Assembly (NCBI RefSeq): GCF_024622045.1
Contig: NZ_JANKBP010000006.1
Source: Rodentibacter caecimuris
GTDB lineage: Bacteria; Pseudomonadota; Gammaproteobacteria; Enterobacterales; Pasteurellaceae
DNA: 64,000 bases
Strand: one strand, 5' to 3'
Positions 18,110 to 27,340 of this stretch are shown here, one piece after another (within the stretch, counting starts at the first letter, position 1; every line of letters starts with the position of its first letter). A program made the translations under genes and the position numbers. The notes beneath the pieces are model-generated. The model was not told the DNA's origin and did not search any database. It saw nothing but the letters and a program-made list of their open reading frames with translations.

Positions 18110-18136
18110 AAACCCTGCTTTGAGCAGGGTTTTTTG
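18110..18136 (+). terminator. Terminator after hupA
   Basis: AAACCCTGCT / AGCAGGGTTT stem with a small loop, followed by six T residues. Confidence 0.9.
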
Positions 18137-18222
18137 TTGCTTGAAATTTCCTTTACAAAATAGTTCTATTTCTATAATATTTTGAACCGAAATTTTATTC
18201 GAAAGTTATTTTGCATTTTAAG

Positions 18223-18996
18223 ATGAAACGAAATAATCAACCCCGTAATACACAGCAACGTCGCCACAAGATAATGCAGCTTTTACAGCAACAAGGTGAA
18301 GTTGGTGTGGAGCAGTTAGTTAGGCTATTTGACACCTCTGAAGTCACCATTCGTAAAGATTTAACCGCGTTGGAGAGCAGCGGTTTTTTATTGCGTAAAT
18401 ATGGCGGCGCGATCTTAATGCCAAAAGAAATTATTGATGAAAGCGAAAATGAAGAACTTTCGAAACGAAAGATTGTCATAGCCAAGGCTGCAGCAGAGCG
18501 TATTCGCGATCATAATCGTATTATTGTAGATAGTGGTAGTACGACGGCGGCTTTGATTAAGCAGCTCAACCGCAAACAAGGTTTGATTGTGATGACAAAT
18601 TCCCTTTCTGTGGCAACAGAGCTGAGGGCTTTGGAAAATGAACCGACGCTACTAATGACTGGGGGAACATGGGATACACGCTCCGAATCATTCCAAGGCA
18701 AAGTAGCGGAGCAGGTATTACGATCCTATGATTTTGATCAGCTCTTTATTGGAGCGGACGGTATTGATTTAGAACGGGGAACAACGACATTTAATGAGTT
18801 AGTCGGGCTAAGTCAAGTGATGGCAGAGGTTTCTCGTGAAGTGATCGTGATGGTAGAGTCCCAAAAAATTGGCAGAAAAATGCCCAATTTAGAATTAACT
18901 TGGCAGAAAATTGACGTACTGATTACCGATAACGGGCTGTCCGAACAAGACAAGCAAGCAATTTTGGCACAAGGTGTCGAAGTCATCTGTGTGTGA
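18223..18996 (+). CDS. DeoR-family regulator next to glmS
   Basis: DeoR/GlpR-type regulator of about 257-261 residues; ATG codons at 18211 and 18223 are both possible. The helix-turn-helix has TSEVTIRKDLTALESSGFLLRK followed by YGGA, and the sensor domain has VDSGSTTAALI and TNSLSVATEL. The text resembles the SrlR subgroup (FDQLFIGADGID, TTFNELVGLS). Since it sits 57 bases before glmS in the same direction, an amino-sugar phosphate is a reasonable ligand guess and glmS a likely target, but neither is shown. Confidence 0.8.
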   Translation: MKRNNQPRNTQQRRHKIMQLLQQQGEVGVEQLVRLFDTSEVTIRKDLTALESSGFLLRKYGGAILMPKEIIDESENEELSKRKIVIAKAAAERIRDHNRIIVDSGSTTAALIKQLNRKQGLIVMTNSLSVATELRALENEPTLLMTGGTWDTRSESFQGKVAEQVLRSYDFDQLFIGADGIDLERGTTTFNELVGLSQVMAEVSREVIVMVESQKIGRKMPNLELTWQKIDVLITDNGLSEQDKQAILAQGVEVICV

Positions 18997-19053
18997 AAGT
19001 GCGGTCAAAATAACAATTATTTTTTAAATTAATCAACAAATAAAGGAAAGCTT

Positions 19054-20886
19054 ATGTGTGGTATTGTTGGCGCAGTGGCGCAGCGTGATGTTGCAGAAAT
19101 CTTAATTAACGGGTTACATCGTTTAGAGTATCGCGGGTATGACTCTGCTGGAGTGGCGGTGGTCAATGAACAGCATGAATTACAACGTGTACGTTGTTTA
19201 GGTAAAGTTAAAGCATTGGACGAAGCTGTTGCGACGAAGCCGTTAATTGGCGGGACGGGGATTGCCCATACCCGTTGGGCAACTCATGGTGAACCGTCAG
19301 AAGCCAATGCCCACCCTCATATTTCAGGCAATTTTGCCGTGGTACATAATGGCATTATTGAAAATCACGAAGAATTGCGTGAATTACTAAAATCACGGGG
19401 CTATGTGTTCCTTTCTCAAACCGATACCGAAGTGATAGCACATCTTGTGGAATGGGAAATGCGTAGCACGGATTCTTTGCTTGAAGCAGTACAAAAAGTA
19501 GTGAAGCAACTCACAGGTGCTTATGGTATGGTCGTGATGGATCGTAATCAACCGAAGCATCTTGTGGCAGCCCGCTCAGGCAGCCCATTAGTCATCGGTT
19601 TAGGTATCGGTGAAAATTTCCTAGCCTCAGATCAACTGGCATTATTAAGTGTGACCCGTCGTTTCATTTTCTTGGAAGAGGGGGATATTGCAGAAATCAC
19701 CCGTCGTACGGTAGATATTTATGATGTGCAAGGTAACAAGATTGAACGTGACGTGCATGAATCCAATCTTGAGAATGATGCTGCCGAGAAGGGCAAATTC
19801 CGTCATTTTATGCAGAAAGAAATTTTTGAACAACCGACCGCACTTATCAACACAATGGAAGGGCGTATTAATCACAGTAACGTGATTGTAGAATCTATCG
19901 GCAATGGCGCGAAAGATATTTTAGAGAAAGTACAACATATCCAAATTGTCGCTTGTGGTACATCTTATAATGCCGGTATGGTGGCACGTTATTGGTTTGA
20001 GGCGCTTGCAGGTGTCAGTTGTGATGTAGAAATCGCCTCTGAGTTTCGTTATCGCAAATTTGTTACCCGTCCAAATAGTTTGTTGCTTACCCTTTCTCAA
20101 TCCGGTGAAACCGCGGATACATTAGCTGCACTCCGTTTAGCAAAAGAAAAAGGTTACATGGCGGCAATGACAATTTGTAACGTTGCAGGTTCTTCTCTGG
20201 TGCGTGAATCCGATCTTGCCTTTATGACTCGTGCAGGGGTAGAAATTGGCGTGGCATCAACAAAAGCCTTTACTACCCAATTAGCTGCAATGCTAATGTT
20301 AGTGACAGCGATTGGAAAACTTAACGGTAATATTTCCGATGAAAAAGAGAAAGAAATTGTTAAAGCATTGCATTCTCTTCCGGCCGATATTGAAAAAAGT
20401 TTAGCTTTTGACAAAGATATTGAACTTCTTGCCGAAGATTTTGCTGAAAGACATCATGCGTTATTTTTAGGTCGTGGTGAATATTATCCGATTGCCATGG
20501 AAGCCTCTTTGAAATTAAAAGAAATTTCTTACATTCATGCGGAAGCCTACGCAGCAGGTGAATTAAAACATGGCCCGTTAGCATTAATTGATGCGGATAT
20601 GCCGGTGATCGTAGTGGCTCCAACTAATGATTTATTAGAAAAAGTGAAATCGAATGTTGAAGAAGTTCGCGCCCGTGGTGGTCAGTTATATGTCTTTGCC
20701 GATCAAGATGCCGGTTTTACCGAAACGGCAGGGATGAAAATTATCACTATGCCAAAAGTGAATGAAATTATTGCGCCAATTTTTTATACGGTACCGATGC
20801 AATTATTGGCTTATCACGTGGCTTTAATTAAAGGAACGGATGTGGATCAACCGCGTAATCTTGCAAAAGCGGTAACCGTTGAATAA
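19054..20886 (+). CDS. glmS: Glutamine:fructose-6-phosphate aminotransferase
   Basis: Makes glucosamine-6-phosphate from fructose-6-phosphate and glutamine, the entry to UDP-GlcNAc. The 610-residue protein has Cys as residue 2 (MCGIVGAV), the catalytic nucleophile after Met removal, an N-terminal glutaminase domain with HTRWATHG, and two SIS domains with CGTSYNAG and LSQSGETADT, ending in DQPRNLAKAVTVE. It feeds GlmU at 3.8-5.2 kb and runs opposite to NagB. No sRNA site or ribozyme was recognised before it. Confidence 0.98.
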   Translation: MCGIVGAVAQRDVAEILINGLHRLEYRGYDSAGVAVVNEQHELQRVRCLGKVKALDEAVATKPLIGGTGIAHTRWATHGEPSEANAHPHISGNFAVVHNGIIENHEELRELLKSRGYVFLSQTDTEVIAHLVEWEMRSTDSLLEAVQKVVKQLTGAYGMVVMDRNQPKHLVAARSGSPLVIGLGIGENFLASDQLALLSVTRRFIFLEEGDIAEITRRTVDIYDVQGNKIERDVHESNLENDAAEKGKFRHFMQKEIFEQPTALINTMEGRINHSNVIVESIGNGAKDILEKVQHIQIVACGTSYNAGMVARYWFEALAGVSCDVEIASEFRYRKFVTRPNSLLLTLSQSGETADTLAALRLAKEKGYMAAMTICNVAGSSLVRESDLAFMTRAGVEIGVASTKAFTTQLAAMLMLVTAIGKLNGNISDEKEKEIVKALHSLPADIEKSLAFDKDIELLAEDFAERHHALFLGRGEYYPIAMEASLKLKEISYIHAEAYAAGELKHGPLALIDADMPVIVVAPTNDLLEKVKSNVEEVRARGGQLYVFADQDAGFTETAGMKIITMPKVNEIIAPIFYTVPMQLLAYHVALIKGTDVDQPRNLAKAVTVE

Positions 20887-20912
20887 AGTACGGTTGGTTT
20901 AGTCATTATTTT

Positions 20913-20946
20913 AAAGGCACGAAATATGGTTTTCGTGCTTTTTTAT
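20913..20946 (+). terminator. Terminator after glmS
   Basis: GCACGAAA and TTTCGTGC pair around a short loop, flanked by A and T runs. Confidence 0.8.
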
Positions 20947-21068
20947 TTGCCTAAAATAAAAAGATTCTTTAAACTACGCCCCGGTTTTGAGCATGGGCAA
21001 TTTTGCCGCTCATGACATAGTCTTATCCCTCTTTAAACACTACCTGTGAGTAGTAAAAGGACATCAAC

Positions 21069-22286
21069 ATGACAACTAAAGTCAATCAATATGGCTGGAA
21101 AGCCCTTATCGGATCTGCCGTCGGTTACGCTATGGACGGTTTCGATTTACTTATTCTTGGTTTTATGCTCAGCGCTATTTCTGCCGATCTGAGTCTTACG
21201 CCTGCTCAGTCAGGATCGCTTGTTACTTGGACGCTAATCGGCGCCGTATTCGGTGGCATTGTATTTGGTGCATTAAGTGATAAATACGGTCGTGTACGTG
21301 TACTGACTTGGACAATCGTATTATTTGCCGTTTTCACCGGTTTATGTGCATTAGCCCAAGGTTACTGGGATTTGCTTATTTACCGCACTATCGCAGGTAT
21401 TGGTTTGGGCGGTGAGTTTGGCATCGGTATGGCACTTGCGATTGAGGCTTGGCCGGCACGCCATCGTGCTAGAGCTGCCTCTTATGTCGCTTTGGGCTGG
21501 CAAGTCGGCGTGTTAGGCGCAGCATTATTAACGCCGGTATTACTACCGTATATTGGCTGGCGTGGTATGTTTATTCTTGGTATTTTCCCTGCATTTGTGG
21601 CGTGGTATTTACGGGCCAGATTGCACGAACCTGAAATTTTCACCCAAAAACAGACCGCACTTTCAGCACAAAAAACATCAAAATTGGAATCCTTTAAACT
21701 TTTAGTGAAAGATAAAGCGACGGCTAAAGTGAGTTTAGGCGTTGTTGTGCTGACATCCGTACAAAATTTTGGTTACTACGGCATTATGATCTGGATGCCA
21801 AATTTTTTAGCTAAACAACTTGGCTTTAGTCTAACAAAATCAGGTATTTGGACAGCGGTAACGGTATGCGGAATGATGTTAGGCATCTGGGTTTTTGGTC
21901 GCCTTGCCGATAAATTAGGGCGAAAACCAAGTTTCTTATTATTCCAATTCGGTGCGGTTGTCAGCATTATTGCCTATTCTCAACTTACTGATCCGACCAT
22001 AATGCTTATCGCCGGTGCGTTTCTCGGGATGTTTGTGAACGGTATGATGGGAGGATACGGAGCATTAATGGCGGAGGCTTACCCTACGGAAGCGCGGGCT
22101 ACTGCACAAAATGTCTTATTCAACTTAGGACGGGCTGTCGGTGGTTTTGGGCCTGTTGTAGTCGGCGCGATTGTTTCTGCCTACTCATTTAGCCTTGCTA
22201 TTGCATTCTTAGCGATTATTTACCTCATTGATATGATTGCCACCCTTGCGCTTATTCCGGAACTAAAAGGTAGCGAATTAAAATAA
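21069..22286 (+). CDS. MFS transporter, metabolite:H+ symporter type
   Basis: A 405-residue permease with about 12 membrane helices. MFS marks include YAMDGFDLLILGFML in helix 1, GALSDKYGRVRVL between helices 2 and 3, and a second copy GRLADKLGRKPSF in the middle. The acidic helix-1 motif DGFD is typical of the sugar-acid, sialate and aromatic-acid symporter subfamilies. Position between glmS and a GlcNAc PTS gene suggests an amino-sugar or sugar-acid substrate, but this is only context. Confidence 0.75.
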   Translation: MTTKVNQYGWKALIGSAVGYAMDGFDLLILGFMLSAISADLSLTPAQSGSLVTWTLIGAVFGGIVFGALSDKYGRVRVLTWTIVLFAVFTGLCALAQGYWDLLIYRTIAGIGLGGEFGIGMALAIEAWPARHRARAASYVALGWQVGVLGAALLTPVLLPYIGWRGMFILGIFPAFVAWYLRARLHEPEIFTQKQTALSAQKTSKLESFKLLVKDKATAKVSLGVVVLTSVQNFGYYGIMIWMPNFLAKQLGFSLTKSGIWTAVTVCGMMLGIWVFGRLADKLGRKPSFLLFQFGAVVSIIAYSQLTDPTIMLIAGAFLGMFVNGMMGGYGALMAEAYPTEARATAQNVLFNLGRAVGGFGPVVVGAIVSAYSFSLAIAFLAIIYLIDMIATLALIPELKGSELK

Positions 22287-22312
22287 AGTGCGGTTGATTT
22301 TGAGCTTATTTT

Positions 22313-22346
22313 AAATCCGTCTTATGGTAGGTAAGGCGGATTTTTT
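22313..22346 (+). terminator. Terminator after the MFS gene
   Basis: AAATCCGTCTTA pairs with TAAGGCGGATTT (one G-T pair) and is followed by T residues. Confidence 0.85.
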
Positions 22347-22475
22347 ATTGCTAACGAAACACCACTATTGAAAAGACTGCACCGCCATAAGGTTGCGAAT
22401 AAGTTTCCGTATTTAAAAAAACGAAATGATATGGGATTTACTTTTGAGCAAGAGGCGGCTGTGAGGACAGAGTAG
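22335..22475 (+). pseudogene. Unexplained open stretch, possible gene remnant
   Basis: The 345 bases between the MFS gene and the PTS gene hold a terminator, then a 46-codon frame without a usable start. The frame reads in part KFPYLKKRNDMGFTFEQE and ends at a TAG at 22473-22475. It looks like coding sequence but I do not recognise a family. The rest of the gap, to 22594, shows nothing I can name. Confidence 0.3.
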
Positions 22476-22594
22476 GTATCAATGTAGAAATGATATGAAG
22501 GTATGGTGAAGTCTCAAAAGAAACATGAGATTAAGGATAAGCAATGAAAGTTTTCAACGAGGTAAAATTCGGATTCAGAGAGGCGGAATTTAGA

Positions 22595-22616
22595 AACGCC
22601 CCTTGGGCGGGGCGTT
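22595..22616 (-). terminator. Hairpin after the PTS gene
   Basis: Eight-base GC-rich arms AACGCCCC / GGGGCGTT around six bases, 16 bases after the stop codon on the minus strand. The following T-run is weak (TTTCTAAATT). Confidence 0.6.
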
Positions 22617-22631
22617 AATTAAAAGCGTTGA

Positions 22632-24098
22632 TTAATGGAGCTGGCGTTTAATGGCGTCAGCAACTAATTCCGCTTCAGGGCCTAAGATAACTTGTAAACC
22701 ATCATTACCAATTTTTACTGTCCCTTTCGAACCTAATGATTTGAGTTGTTCTTCATTAATATTATTGTGATCATTCAAGGTTAGTCGCAAGCGGGTAATA
22801 CAAGCATCAACATTCTTGAGGTTATTTTTTCCACCCAACGCATCGATAAATTTAATCGCTCTTTCTTCGCGCGAAGATGTTGTTGCAGCTAGGGGAGCCT
22901 CAAGAGATTCTTCTTGTTCCTCACGACCAATTGTTTTAAGGTTAAACGTTTTGATTGCCACACGGAAAATGACATAGTAAATCACAAAGAAAACAATGCC
23001 TTGTATGATGAGCATATACCAATCTACGGCAAGTGGATTACGTGAAGAAAGTACCATATCAACTAAACCGGCACTGAAACCAAAACCGGCGATCCAATGC
23101 ATACTTGCTGCAATAAATACCGAAATCCCGGTTAAAAATGCATGGATAACATAAAGAATTGGTGCGACGAACATAAATGAAAATTCAAGCGGTTCGGTAA
23201 TTCCGGTAAAGAACGAAGCAAATGCACCGGCAAGCATAATTGAGGCGACTTTTGCTTTTTGACTCGGTTTTGCACTGTGATAAATAGCAAATGCCGCACC
23301 GGGTAAGCCAAACATCATAACTGGGAAGAAACCTGCTTGATACATTCCCGTTACCCCTACGGTTGCGGTTCCTTCTGCAAGAGATTTTGCCCCGCCAAGG
23401 AAGTTCGGAATATCGTTAATACCGGCCACATCAAACCAGAAAACAGAATTTAATGCGTGGTGTAAGCCTACCGAAATCAGTAAGCGGTTAAAGAAACCGT
23501 AAATTCCGGCACCAACCGCACCCAAATCTTTAATTGATTCACCAAAAGAGACAAGCGCATTAAAAATATGCGGCCAAACATAGAGGAGAACAAAAGAAAT
23601 AGCGATCATAACAAAAGCGACCACAATGGGTACGAGACGTTTTCCACTAAAGAAGGAAAGGGCTTTTGGTAATTCTACTTGGTAGAAACGATTATAAAGT
23701 TCTGCAGAAATCACACCTATCAAAATCCCAATAAATTGGTTATTGATTTTATTAAATGCTGCCGGAACCTGATCCGATGCAATATGTTGTAGCTGTGCAA
23801 CTCCGGCTGGAGAAAGAAGGGTGGTAACTACATAGAACCCGACCAGACCGGAAAGTGCGGCCGAACCGTGCTTATCTCTTGATAAACCGAAAGCAACCCC
23901 CACGGCGAATAATAAGCCCATATTATCAATAATTGCCGCTCCGGATTTGATTAATAATGCCGCTAATTGACTGTTGGCCCCCCATCCGTCAGGATCGATC
24001 CAATAACCGATTCCCATTAATAACGCCGCTGCCGGTAATGCAGCCACGGGGACCATTAAGGCTGGACCAATTTTTTGTGCATAACTGAGAATACTCAT
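22632..24098 (-). CDS. nagE: PTS N-acetylglucosamine-type transporter, EIICB without EIIA
   Basis: Phosphotransferase permease of the glucose/GlcNAc family, 488 residues. The membrane EIIC domain fills about 1-390 (GPALMVPVAALPAAALLMG, GITEPLEFSFMF), and a C-terminal EIIB domain follows with the phosphorylated Cys in VDACITRLRL. Enterobacterial NagE carries a further EIIA domain of about 150 residues that is absent here, so phosphate must come from a separate EIIA such as Crr. Neighbouring nanM and nag genes favour GlcNAc as substrate; glucose or another hexosamine is possible. Confidence 0.82.
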   Translation of the reverse strand: MSILSYAQKIGPALMVPVAALPAAALLMGIGYWIDPDGWGANSQLAALLIKSGAAIIDNMGLLFAVGVAFGLSRDKHGSAALSGLVGFYVVTTLLSPAGVAQLQHIASDQVPAAFNKINNQFIGILIGVISAELYNRFYQVELPKALSFFSGKRLVPIVVAFVMIAISFVLLYVWPHIFNALVSFGESIKDLGAVGAGIYGFFNRLLISVGLHHALNSVFWFDVAGINDIPNFLGGAKSLAEGTATVGVTGMYQAGFFPVMMFGLPGAAFAIYHSAKPSQKAKVASIMLAGAFASFFTGITEPLEFSFMFVAPILYVIHAFLTGISVFIAASMHWIAGFGFSAGLVDMVLSSRNPLAVDWYMLIIQGIVFFVIYYVIFRVAIKTFNLKTIGREEQEESLEAPLAATTSSREERAIKFIDALGGKNNLKNVDACITRLRLTLNDHNNINEEQLKSLGSKGTVKIGNDGLQVILGPEAELVADAIKRQLH

Positions 24099-24176
24099 AA
24101 ATACTCCTTAGGTTTCACTAAAATGCTTGTGAACAAATAGAATGTTCCCAAGCAGTCCTTGTTACGTGATTGACGA

Positions 24177-25304
24177 TTATTCTATTGTCAATTTTTTACC
24201 GTCGTAGCTTAATGTTTTCACGGAAGTTAAGGCTTTTCCGCCATCGGTTTCACCACCAATTAATAGCATTTTATTATCATAAGAAACGGATAATCCATAG
24301 CCGATATTCATTGGTAACTCGCCAATAATACGCCATTTGCCATTATTTAACGTATAAATATCCTTGTGCCATGTTTTGGTTAAACCTTTGTGTGCGTGTA
24401 GCATACCTTCTTTAAATTGTTTAACGGAGCCGGGGAAGTTTGCCCCTCCGGTCACTAAATAATGACCATGGCTATAGCCCGCCATAGCGCCGGCTAAACC
24501 ATCTTGGCTTTTACCTTTTGGAGCCGGTAAATCCGGTAAGTTTTTCCATTGCACGCCTTTGGCGGTGAATTTACCTTGGTGGGTTTCAGCCGTACGAAGT
24601 CCGGGCTTAATTTCCCCATTTACGACGATTAAATCATTGCCTTGAATGGTAAATGCCGCACCTGCACGACCGGAGAACGGTACTCGACCTTCGTTACGCC
24701 ATTTATTCGTAGAAGGTTCATAACTTAATAATTCCGTAGTAAAGAAGTAATCTTCCGGACGTTGGTTGAAATAGGCCGCCGTTATTTCGTCCTTTTTCAT
24801 TTTATCTTCTCCAGCAGCGATTGTATCTTGAAAGAAACCGTTAAAGATAGACAGATTGGAGCCACCTATAATATAAACTTTATCACCTTGTGAGGCACCG
24901 GATGAGCCGACTAAACCACGTGGAGAACGAGTTGGCAGCTGCGTCCAAGTATTATCTGTCGGGTTATATTGATAGGCATCATTGATCAGTTGCAGCTCGC
25001 CTTTTTCATTTTTTTGCAAGCCGCCAAACACGTAGAGTTTCCCATCTACGGCGGCAGCAACGGGCTGGTTACGCTCTCCACCCGGGAACGCGGCAATCTC
25101 TTTCCATTGTGTAGCCGGATCTTTTAAGTTGAGGGAGTAGAACTTGTCTCCGCCGGAACCTAATCCTACATATACAGTATCGCCGATTAACGCACCTGCA
25201 CCGCTTTTAATGCCTACCGGAAGATCAGGATAGGCTTGAATGCTTGCGGAAAATGCGAGGGTGGTGAAAAGTGCGGTGCATAATGCTGTTTTTGTTAATG
25301 TCAT
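24177..25304 (-). CDS. nanM: N-acetylneuraminate epimerase (mutarotase)
   Basis: Periplasmic enzyme that converts alpha- to beta-sialic acid, speeding its capture by SiaP. A signal peptide (about 1-24, ending FSASIQAYP) is followed by a six-bladed Kelch propeller with repeats such as LYVFGG, VYIIGGS, YLVTGGANFPG and MLLIGGETDGG. The start MTLTKTAL is chosen because GAGG lies just upstream; the frame extends to 25316. It is the third gene after siaP and siaQM in the same direction, with an uptake-signal hairpin before it. Confidence 0.93.
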   Translation of the reverse strand: MTLTKTALCTALFTTLAFSASIQAYPDLPVGIKSGAGALIGDTVYVGLGSGGDKFYSLNLKDPATQWKEIAAFPGGERNQPVAAAVDGKLYVFGGLQKNEKGELQLINDAYQYNPTDNTWTQLPTRSPRGLVGSSGASQGDKVYIIGGSNLSIFNGFFQDTIAAGEDKMKKDEITAAYFNQRPEDYFFTTELLSYEPSTNKWRNEGRVPFSGRAGAAFTIQGNDLIVVNGEIKPGLRTAETHQGKFTAKGVQWKNLPDLPAPKGKSQDGLAGAMAGYSHGHYLVTGGANFPGSVKQFKEGMLHAHKGLTKTWHKDIYTLNNGKWRIIGELPMNIGYGLSVSYDNKMLLIGGETDGGKALTSVKTLSYDGKKLTIE

Positions 25305-25371
25305 AATAAACCTCATTTGAGTAATGTTATGATTTGCTATTCATAAAACGGCATTGAATAGAGTGTTATTT

Positions 25372-25411
25372 AAAGTGCGGTCAAAAATGTGATGATTTTT
25401 AACCGCACTTT
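25372..25411 (-). terminator. Inverted uptake-signal pair between siaQM and nanM
   Basis: AAAGTGCGGTCAAAAA and TTTTTAACCGCACTTT pair to form a hairpin ending right after the siaQM stop. As nanM lies downstream in the same direction, this may lower nanM transcription unless nanM has its own promoter in 25305-25371. Confidence 0.6.
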
Positions 25412-25413
25412 AG

Positions 25414-27264
25414 CTATGGAATCAAGAGATTCGGTATAAAGGTAATAATTTGTGGGAAGACAGTGATTAAAACCAACATAGCAAAAATTGGAATTAAGAA
25501 CGGTAGTACACCTTTTGTTACAGTGGATACCGACATATTGCCAACACGTGCTACGACAAAGAGAGCCATTCCCATTGGTGGTGTTAAAATTCCGATCATC
25601 ATATTTAGTGTTGTCATCACACCGAAAAAGACAAGATCGATATTAAACTGCATGGCAATTGGAATCAGCATCGGCAGAACTAAGAATTGTAATGCCAGAG
25701 CGTCAATAAACATACCGAGGAAGAGCAACAAAGCATTGATCATCACAAGTACCATTAACGGTGAATCCGCAACGGCAACAAAGACATCGGCAATACGCAT
25801 TGCCACTTGTTCACGGGCGATCATATCTCCGAAGAAGGTAACCGTCATAATCATTAATGCAACGACACCGGTAATCGCCATGGCTTCCACACAGCTGTTG
25901 AAGAGCATTTTTAAGGTGAGCTCTTTATAGACAAACTTACCAATAATGACGGAGTAAGCCGCCGCAACTACGGCAGATTCTGTCGGGCTGAATAGACCGG
26001 AGAATATACCTCCAATAATCAATATTGGCGTTAAAATTGCCCAGAAAGCACGCTTGAATGAATCGCATAGCTCTGCACGAGTGGCTTTTGGCGTTCTTGG
26101 ATAGCCGCGTTTTTTAGAAACGTAATAGTTCATTGCCATGAGCGCGATAGTCACTAATACACCGGGTACAAAGCCGGCAATAAAGAGTTTGGCAATGGAT
26201 TCGTTAGCAATAACACCATAAATAATCATTGCAATACTTGGCGGTACCAAAGGGCCGATAATGCAAGAAGCCGCGGTAATTCCACCGCAAATGTCATCAT
26301 CATAACCTGCATCGCGCATCGCTTTAATTTCTAACTGGCCTAAACCGCCTGCATCAGCAAGGGCTGATCCGGACATACCTGAAAATAGTAAACTTGCACC
26401 GATATTTACGTGCCCCATTCCGCCGGTGTAGTGGCCGAGTAAGGCTTTTGCAAAGTTGAAAATACGTTCCGTGATTCCGCCCGTATTCATCAAAATACCG
26501 GTTAAGATGTAGAACGGTACGGCAAGCAGTGGGAAACTATTCAGGCTATATACTAATTTGTCCGATGCCGCATTCACGACATTCCACCGAGTCATGGTGA
26601 AATAGAGAAGGGTTGCAATGAAAAGTGACCAACCCACAGGCACACCTAAGAACATAATGACAAGCCATACAAGCAGGGCGACATAAACGGCACTAGAACC
26701 CAGTTTTATGTAGTTTGTAATACGTAAAACTTTAAACCAATCCGGCGCAAAAAATAAAATTGCCAGTAAAATGACCGCACTTACAATAAAGAAAGTGGCG
26801 GGTAAATAGCTTTTATCTTCCTTGAAATTTTGTGCTTGAGCCTGAAAAAAGCGAATCATCATTAAGGCAGCAACAACAGGTAAAGCGGCAAAAATCCACT
26901 TTTCCGAAATACCGCCCAAAGCATCAATCGGGAAAGACGCATTGGTAAAGGTTCGAATGCCGAAATGGATAAAAAAGAAGATACAGGCAAAAATAATGAG
27001 TTGTACAAAGGTATTTGATAGCTTTCTCACTTTAGCCGGCATTAAATTGGTTAAGAAATCAATGTAAACATGATCTTGTTTTCTGATAGCAACGCTAATG
27101 CCGAGCATACCTACATATACAAAAAGCAGTTTGGCAAGTTCCTCACTCCAAATAAGGGGGGAGTGAAATACCTGTCTGGAAAGAATTTGCGCGATAAGAA
27201 TGCAGAAAATGACGAGAAATAGAGCGCCACCAATCCATTCCTCTAATTTATTAAAAATTTTCAT
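25414..27264 (-). CDS. siaT: Sialic acid TRAP transporter, fused small and large membrane subunits
   Basis: Inner-membrane component (SiaQM) of the TRAP transporter that imports N-acetylneuraminate with sodium. The N-terminal DctQ part (about 1-160, four helices, WSEELAKLLFVYVGMLG) is joined by a linking helix to the DctM part (about 190-616), which has GGLGQLEIKAMRDAGYDDD, IIGPLVPPSIAMIIYG and GILTPPMGMALFVV. The fused form of 616 residues matches the length known for H. influenzae. It lies 76 bases after siaP. Confidence 0.96.
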   Translation of the reverse strand: MKIFNKLEEWIGGALFLVIFCILIAQILSRQVFHSPLIWSEELAKLLFVYVGMLGISVAIRKQDHVYIDFLTNLMPAKVRKLSNTFVQLIIFACIFFFIHFGIRTFTNASFPIDALGGISEKWIFAALPVVAALMMIRFFQAQAQNFKEDKSYLPATFFIVSAVILLAILFFAPDWFKVLRITNYIKLGSSAVYVALLVWLVIMFLGVPVGWSLFIATLLYFTMTRWNVVNAASDKLVYSLNSFPLLAVPFYILTGILMNTGGITERIFNFAKALLGHYTGGMGHVNIGASLLFSGMSGSALADAGGLGQLEIKAMRDAGYDDDICGGITAASCIIGPLVPPSIAMIIYGVIANESIAKLFIAGFVPGVLVTIALMAMNYYVSKKRGYPRTPKATRAELCDSFKRAFWAILTPILIIGGIFSGLFSPTESAVVAAAYSVIIGKFVYKELTLKMLFNSCVEAMAITGVVALMIMTVTFFGDMIAREQVAMRIADVFVAVADSPLMVLVMINALLLFLGMFIDALALQFLVLPMLIPIAMQFNIDLVFFGVMTTLNMMIGILTPPMGMALFVVARVGNMSVSTVTKGVLPFLIPIFAMLVLITVFPQIITFIPNLLIP

Positions 27265-27340
27265 GCTTTACTCCATGCACGAAGACGAAAAGAAAAGGAC
27301 GAAATTGAATGCACCGGACAGTAGGTGCATTCAAGGTTAA

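Noticed and set aside
25463..25930. 155-codon plus-strand frame inside siaQM
   Set aside because: It is a shadow of the siaQM coding strand, rich in Ile/Thr/Ser, without a recognisable domain or upstream ribosome site.
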